From positions 17,948,513-18,012,512 of the forward strand of contig NC_064758.1 in the NCBI RefSeq assembly GCF_011397635.1: 64,000 bases of DNA, given 5' to 3'. The notes beneath the pieces are model-generated. The model ran no database searches. It saw nothing but the letters and a program-made list of their open reading frames with translations, and had not been told where the DNA came from. Positions 59,519 to 64,000 of the stretch are shown here, piece by piece (position 1 is the first letter of the stretch; each line of letters begins with the position of its first letter). Position numbers and translations under genes: made by a program. The stretch comes from Epinephelus fuscoguttatus (taxonomy: Eukaryota; Chordata; Actinopteri; Perciformes; Serranidae).

Positions 59519-60320
59519 ATTTATGTGTCATTAGTATGTGAAATTAATATTAGATATTAAATTCAATATTAGGCAGGGATGAATGTCCAAAACCTGGTTC
59601 AGGGACAAAGGAAATATAGCAAAGAAAGGAAAAAAAACACGTAAAAGACAAAATTTTATATAGTAAAAACAATGACTGCTCTATCATTGAATTGTTGCTT
59701 TGTCCCTCTGGTGTCAAGTAGGCAAACTGTGACAATAAAAAATATGTTTTTTATTCTAACAGGGACAGATAAATCATAATAGGTAAATTATAGCTGCTGC
59801 GCAGCAATGGTCGGGGCCGGGCAATTTTATGCAAAATTAGGCAATTCTGAGCAACACACACACTAAAACAAAGCATATCACAACATAGAAGTTACATCAT
59901 ATAATTATGGCATGCCCTTCAAATTGTGGATGAGTGGCTGAAGTGATCAGACTCATAATATACAAAGGAAAGAAAAAACTCAAGAACAAAAAGTAAGAAT
60001 AACATTAACTGCTAACAATTATGAACAAACTGGCCTGATCTAGATTAAAGCGAAACATTATCCATGCTGACAAAGATGAAAATATTTTTTAAAATGTAAA
60101 AGTAGCTATTGGATAGACTCTGCATATTGACTGATAGCTAAGCCAAATAAACAGGGAAAAGAGACAAGGGATAGCAGGGAAGTGTTGATAAAGAGTATTT
60201 GTCTCTCCGCAAAACTGCCTGGATCATAATTATTTTAACCTTGGTAGTCTCTAATCCACCTAGCATGATGCCTGAACATAGGACTTTCACATTAGAATGT
60301 CCGTTCTGCCTTAGCTGAGG

Positions 60321-61668
60321 CCTCTGAGGCTTCACAACTTCTGAGACTGAGGTCCGTCTTCTATCTCACTGAGCTAATTGGCAAGTGACAGTTCATGTGT
60401 GGCTTCACAAATTGACTAAGCCAAGCATCAGGGTGCCAGACAGTAGCCATCCATGCCATGGAAAAGCAAATGTCAAAGTGAAAGTTCCAAAGCTGTAGCA
60501 CATATGGTTGATTTGTTATTCAAAGTTTTGAAATTTAGAGGCTTGCTGTAGCGCCACCATCAGGACTATTGTCTCAGTTGAGGACATCCGGCATGGGACT
60601 GGACCTTTATGAAAAGTTTGGGTAGATTTCTCATATGGAAATGTTGCAGGAGCTGAGGCTTGAACTCACAATGTTGAACACCAAGAACCATCCTGTATCT
60701 CACTGAGCTAATTGGCAAATGGAAAAGTCACATGTAGCTTCAGAAATTGACTAAGCCAGTCACCTGTGTGCAAGACAGCAGCTGTTAGTGTGTAAAGGCA
60801 GATTTCAAACGGCTGTCAAATATTCAGTTATTAAGACAAAAATCCGAAAATATACAAATTGCATCTAGACAGCATGGAGATGTTGGTAATTTGTTTGTAA
60901 CAATGATTTATTGGCTCCATAAGTGAAAAACTGATGTTTAAAAATACCATTTTTGCATTGACTCCAATTGTTCGCATGAGAACGAAATTCAAAATGCTGT
61001 AGAAAATTCAGTTTTTGAGATAAAATTCTGATATTTTCCAAACATCATCTACCATGACTCCAAAATGTTGTCATTTTCTTAATGAACATTGAAAATGTAT
61101 TTAGCAAGAATTTGCAAGTATATGTTTAAGATGCCGTTTACAGTCAAACATTTTGATGCACTGTAGGCTCAATTTTCGATAAATCAAAAATCTGTGTGGA
61201 TCATTTGTGTAGGACAGTCTGAAGATGCTCTGTAGCAAGTTTGGTGTCAATTGAGCAAAAATTGTGGGAGGAGATAGGTTTAAGAAGTTTTGCATTTTTT
61301 GAAAAAAAAAACAGAGTGATGGACTTCATAATTTGCAATAGGTGTAAATGTACAAAAGTTTCTTCAGTATTGGGGCTACATTTTGGTGAAAGTTGCAAAT
61401 CTGTAGCACATATGGTTGACTTGTTGTGAATTTTCAAAATTTTGAACTTTAGAGGCTTGCTGTAGCGCCACCATCAGGACTATTGGACTGTTTTTGCAGC
61501 TGAGGCAATCTGGCATGGGACTGGACCTTTGTGCAAAGTTTGGTGATTTTTCGCGCATGGGAAGTATGATTTCCTTGGAAGAAGAAGAAGAAGAAGAAGA
61601 AGAAGAAGAAGAAGAAGAAGAACATGCAGCAAAACAATAGGGTCCTGGCAGCTTAGGCTGCCCTAATA
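60321..61668 (-). mobile_element. Dispersed element with tRNA-like modules, copy 2 (inverted to copy 1)
   Basis: Matches 29121-30240 in reverse orientation over most of its length: the end GGCAGCTTAGGCTGCC (61650), the CTGTAGCGCCACCATCAGGA block twice (60548 and 61461), and the tRNA-like stretch at 60647-60717. It has an extra diverged tRNA-like stretch at 60321-60381. It contains no intact coding frame. Confidence 0.6.
61578..61622. repeat. (GAA)n repeat inside the dispersed element
   Basis: Fifteen GAA units in a row. The sister copy at 29166-29185 has only a short CTT run at the matching place, so this run has expanded in one copy. Confidence 0.92.
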
Positions 61669-62661
61669 ATCATTTCTATATACATTTTTAAGACTAAATT
61701 TTATTTTGAAGCTATAAGCAATAATTTACGATGAAACCGGATAAAATGTCCATGTAAAGTGAGGCAGACAGAGAAGTTATTCTATGGACATCCATGACTC
61801 ATTTAATCACTAATTATAGCTCCACTCATTTGTTATTCAGCTGAATCCAGGTCTGTTGATACAGCACTGTATGATATGACAGAAGAGCAAATGAAAAAGC
61901 AGGGGTCAATAAGCCTTTTCCGGAGCAGACATTTTGACTTGTCAGCAGAAAAGGCACAGGTTTACAAACTAAACTGTAAAATTGCCCCAGTCAGCCATGA
62001 CAGTGTGAGAGTGACTGTTTTTACATGCACATTTTGGTTATGATCTGTTTTTTATTTGATGTATCCCAGTTAGGGGTTGCAAATATAAATATCCTGGTTT
62101 CAGAAACCCAAAAGAGCCCTTACACTAAGAAACCTAGATACACTAGCAGGAGTAGAAACCAGGACACTGTGGCATCTGAACACTTGATCCAGGTTTCTGA
62201 ACATTCCTATGTTGCTACAGAGCTTAGTGGCTGAAATGGTGAGAAATCAAGACACAAATTGAACACAGATAACCACAAACCTGGATTCTGTTACGATCAT
62301 ATACACAGGAATATGAGTATACAGGTTTTGCTGCATGCTCCATGCGCACATCATATGAAAACCAGGATAAGACTTGAAATCAGCGTTTAGTGTGTATGTG
62401 AACACATTGAATGAGCCAGCATGCACAAATACAGGACCCTGAACCTGAGGCAATGCAACAATGCTGAATGCAATTCAGCCTTGTTTAATTTATTGTTTTT
62501 TAACCTGTGTTTTTCCTACTGTGATATATCAAAATGCATTGATTCATAAAACAAACACTAACTTGCAGCTAAATGTTACATCTCCTCACCACAGAGGACA
62601 GAAAAATAATCAAGCTGGCAGTCGGCTACTATCAGGTAATGATGCAAAATAAATGGATGTG

Positions 62662-62665
<4 letters not shown>

Positions 62666-62705
<40 letters not shown>
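62666..62705. repeat. (GT)n microsatellite
   Basis: About 20 GT units. Confidence 0.97.
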
Positions 62706-62709
<4 letters not shown>

Positions 62710-63172
62710 TGGAGCGCCCCCTAGCGGCTGTACTGCCACACTCACAATAATAGTTGAAATGTGGGAAAAGTGTTGTGGGAAAAGAAAACCTGAAGATCAC
62801 TATAAGACCATCTCATGTTTCTTAGCAAGGTTCTTATTAAAAACTGGAAATTACTGGCCAAGTACCTCACTGGTGTTAATAAAATCAGATCTTGATCAAC
62901 AAGTTTGTGTGTTGGAAGAAGACGGTAATTGTTTTTGAGCTTTTAATATTTGATTAAGTGACCTGTAAAGCTTTTATATTTTATAAATGTTGGCTTGGGT
63001 CGACGAAACAAGTAATATTTAATAATATAATAGAAATATTTCCAGGAATCTGACAATGAGATGCAGCTGGTCACAGAAAGAAAAGTTTCAGTTTTGCAGC
63101 ATGACGTAACATCTCATTGCCTATCAAATAAATGCACAATTGGTCTTTCTTGTGTTTGTGTCTATGTGCAAC

Positions 63173-63174
<2 letters not shown>

Positions 63175-63228
<54 letters not shown>
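63175..63228. repeat. (CA)n microsatellite
   Basis: 27 CA units in a row, the longest pure dinucleotide run in this part of the window. Confidence 0.97.
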
Positions 63229-63230
<2 letters not shown>

Positions 63231-64000
63231 GTGCTGCTGTTGGCTGTTGTTTGAGAGAAGAGATGAAAAGGCCTTTTGTAGCTGGGAGGTCAGCGCTATT
63301 GACCAGTAGATGTGTGAGTAGAGTCCGAGCTTGGTTTTCCCACAGTCTCTCTGTCCACTCACGGCTTAATACCCTCGGTCAACAATAGAAGTGTGCCATG
63401 GGTGAACAAGCAGGAGTTTTATTGTCAGCACACCCAGGACCAGAGCAACGTGCTGCAGGGAAGCTTTCTAATCCACTGCATTTTAGAATAATTAGTATTT
63501 CTCAACACACAATGTTTAAAACATGTGTTTCATCTGGAGATCAGAAGACTGAACCATCTTTGAGGCTTTTGGTCAGTTCGTCTGACAGATACAGGCATCA
63601 GAATTTCCTTCAAAAGACTACAATGGACACTCACTGGATTTTTTACATATGTATAATGATGATTTTGCAAAGGATTTGAATGGACAATGTGCAAAAATCA
63701 GAAATATCCAAATACTTGTTAAATACAGTTGAATAAATGTCCACTAATGCATTAAATCCTGTTTAATTATTCCCTGGGTGCACATCAGAAGATACTGCCT
63801 GTGTTCCCCTGTGTAACTGGACTGTGAGATAAGCAACAGCCCCTGATGAGAGTCTGACAGCATATCATCCTCAGTTTGATATATATCATGGGAATGGTTT
63901 TATCTCTACTGGTCAGCCTGTGATTGCTTCACCTCAGAGTTATTGATGTGTGTCCCATTGTTACAAACCCCTGCCCTGCCTGAGTCACATGGTTTTGTTA

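Larger units (their letters stand above)
58397..64000. other. Gene-free repeat-rich end of the window
   Basis: No exon with a recognisable product was found on either strand. The region holds a SINE (59149-59518), a large dispersed element with tRNA-like modules (60321-61668), a GAA run (61578-61622) and two long CA/GT microsatellites (62666-62705, 63175-63228). Frames across the microsatellites are artefacts. Confidence 0.6.

Noticed and set aside
59152-59520. 122-residue minus-strand frame
   Set aside because: It lies entirely within the tRNA-derived retroposon and is not a protein gene.
63061-63388. Frames with poly His-Thr
   Set aside because: They are translations of the (CA)n run; no gene support.
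63398-63679. 93-residue open frame at the window's end
   Set aside because: No recognisable domain, no conserved-looking composition and no splice partner; length is within chance for this AT content.

Overview
This is a window of vertebrate, almost certainly teleost fish, nuclear DNA. Genes are split by GT-AG introns, and intergenic and intronic DNA is packed with fish-type transposon debris: tRNA-derived SINEs, Tc1 elements with long inverted repeats, hAT and other short inverted-repeat elements, LINE tails and CA/TA microsatellites. No prokaryotic, viral or CRISPR-like system was found. No exon-level gene track was available, so all exon chains below were built by joining splice sites that keep the reading frame; each chain closes in frame.

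Five protein-coding genes are present. (1) 65-13483, plus strand: the 3' part (19 exons, about 1,287 residues) of a large Rho guanine-nucleotide exchange factor of the puratrophin-1/PLEKHG4 family (KIAA1755/quattro type); its 5' end lies upstream of the window. (2) 17351-27989, plus: a complete 15-exon transglutaminase 2-like gene (681 residues) with an intact Cys-His-Asp triad. (3) 36020-30883, minus: a complete 5-exon KLHL10-like BTB-BACK-Kelch gene (573 residues). (4) 46564-40028, minus: a complete 7-exon RPRD1B (CREPT) gene (328 residues). (5) 53311-58396, plus: a complete 6-exon class C taste receptor, best matched to TAS1R1 (846 residues).

Layout: the GEF and tgm2 are head-to-tail; tgm2 and klhl10 converge; klhl10 and rprd1b are head-to-tail on the minus strand; rprd1b and the taste receptor diverge. 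From general knowledge, human 20q11.23 carries RPRD1B-TGM2-KIAA1755 side by side, so this fish locus keeps an ancient neighbourhood into which klhl10 has been wedged; a taste receptor now flanks it. The genes do not form one pathway: they cover Rho signalling, protein cross-linking, CUL3 ubiquitin ligase targeting in germ cells, RNA polymerase II CTD binding, and umami/amino-acid taste.

Most of what is unusual is mobile DNA: a multi-level nest of insertions in rprd1b intron 1; a family of inverted-repeat elements carrying an internal minisatellite (four copies, one with a SINE inside it); an inverted pair of about 1.2-kb elements carrying tRNA-like modules; a strong hairpin inside a GEF intron; and a decayed Tc1 transposon inserted beside a TA microsatellite. 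The last 5.6 kb (58397-64000) has no recognisable gene.
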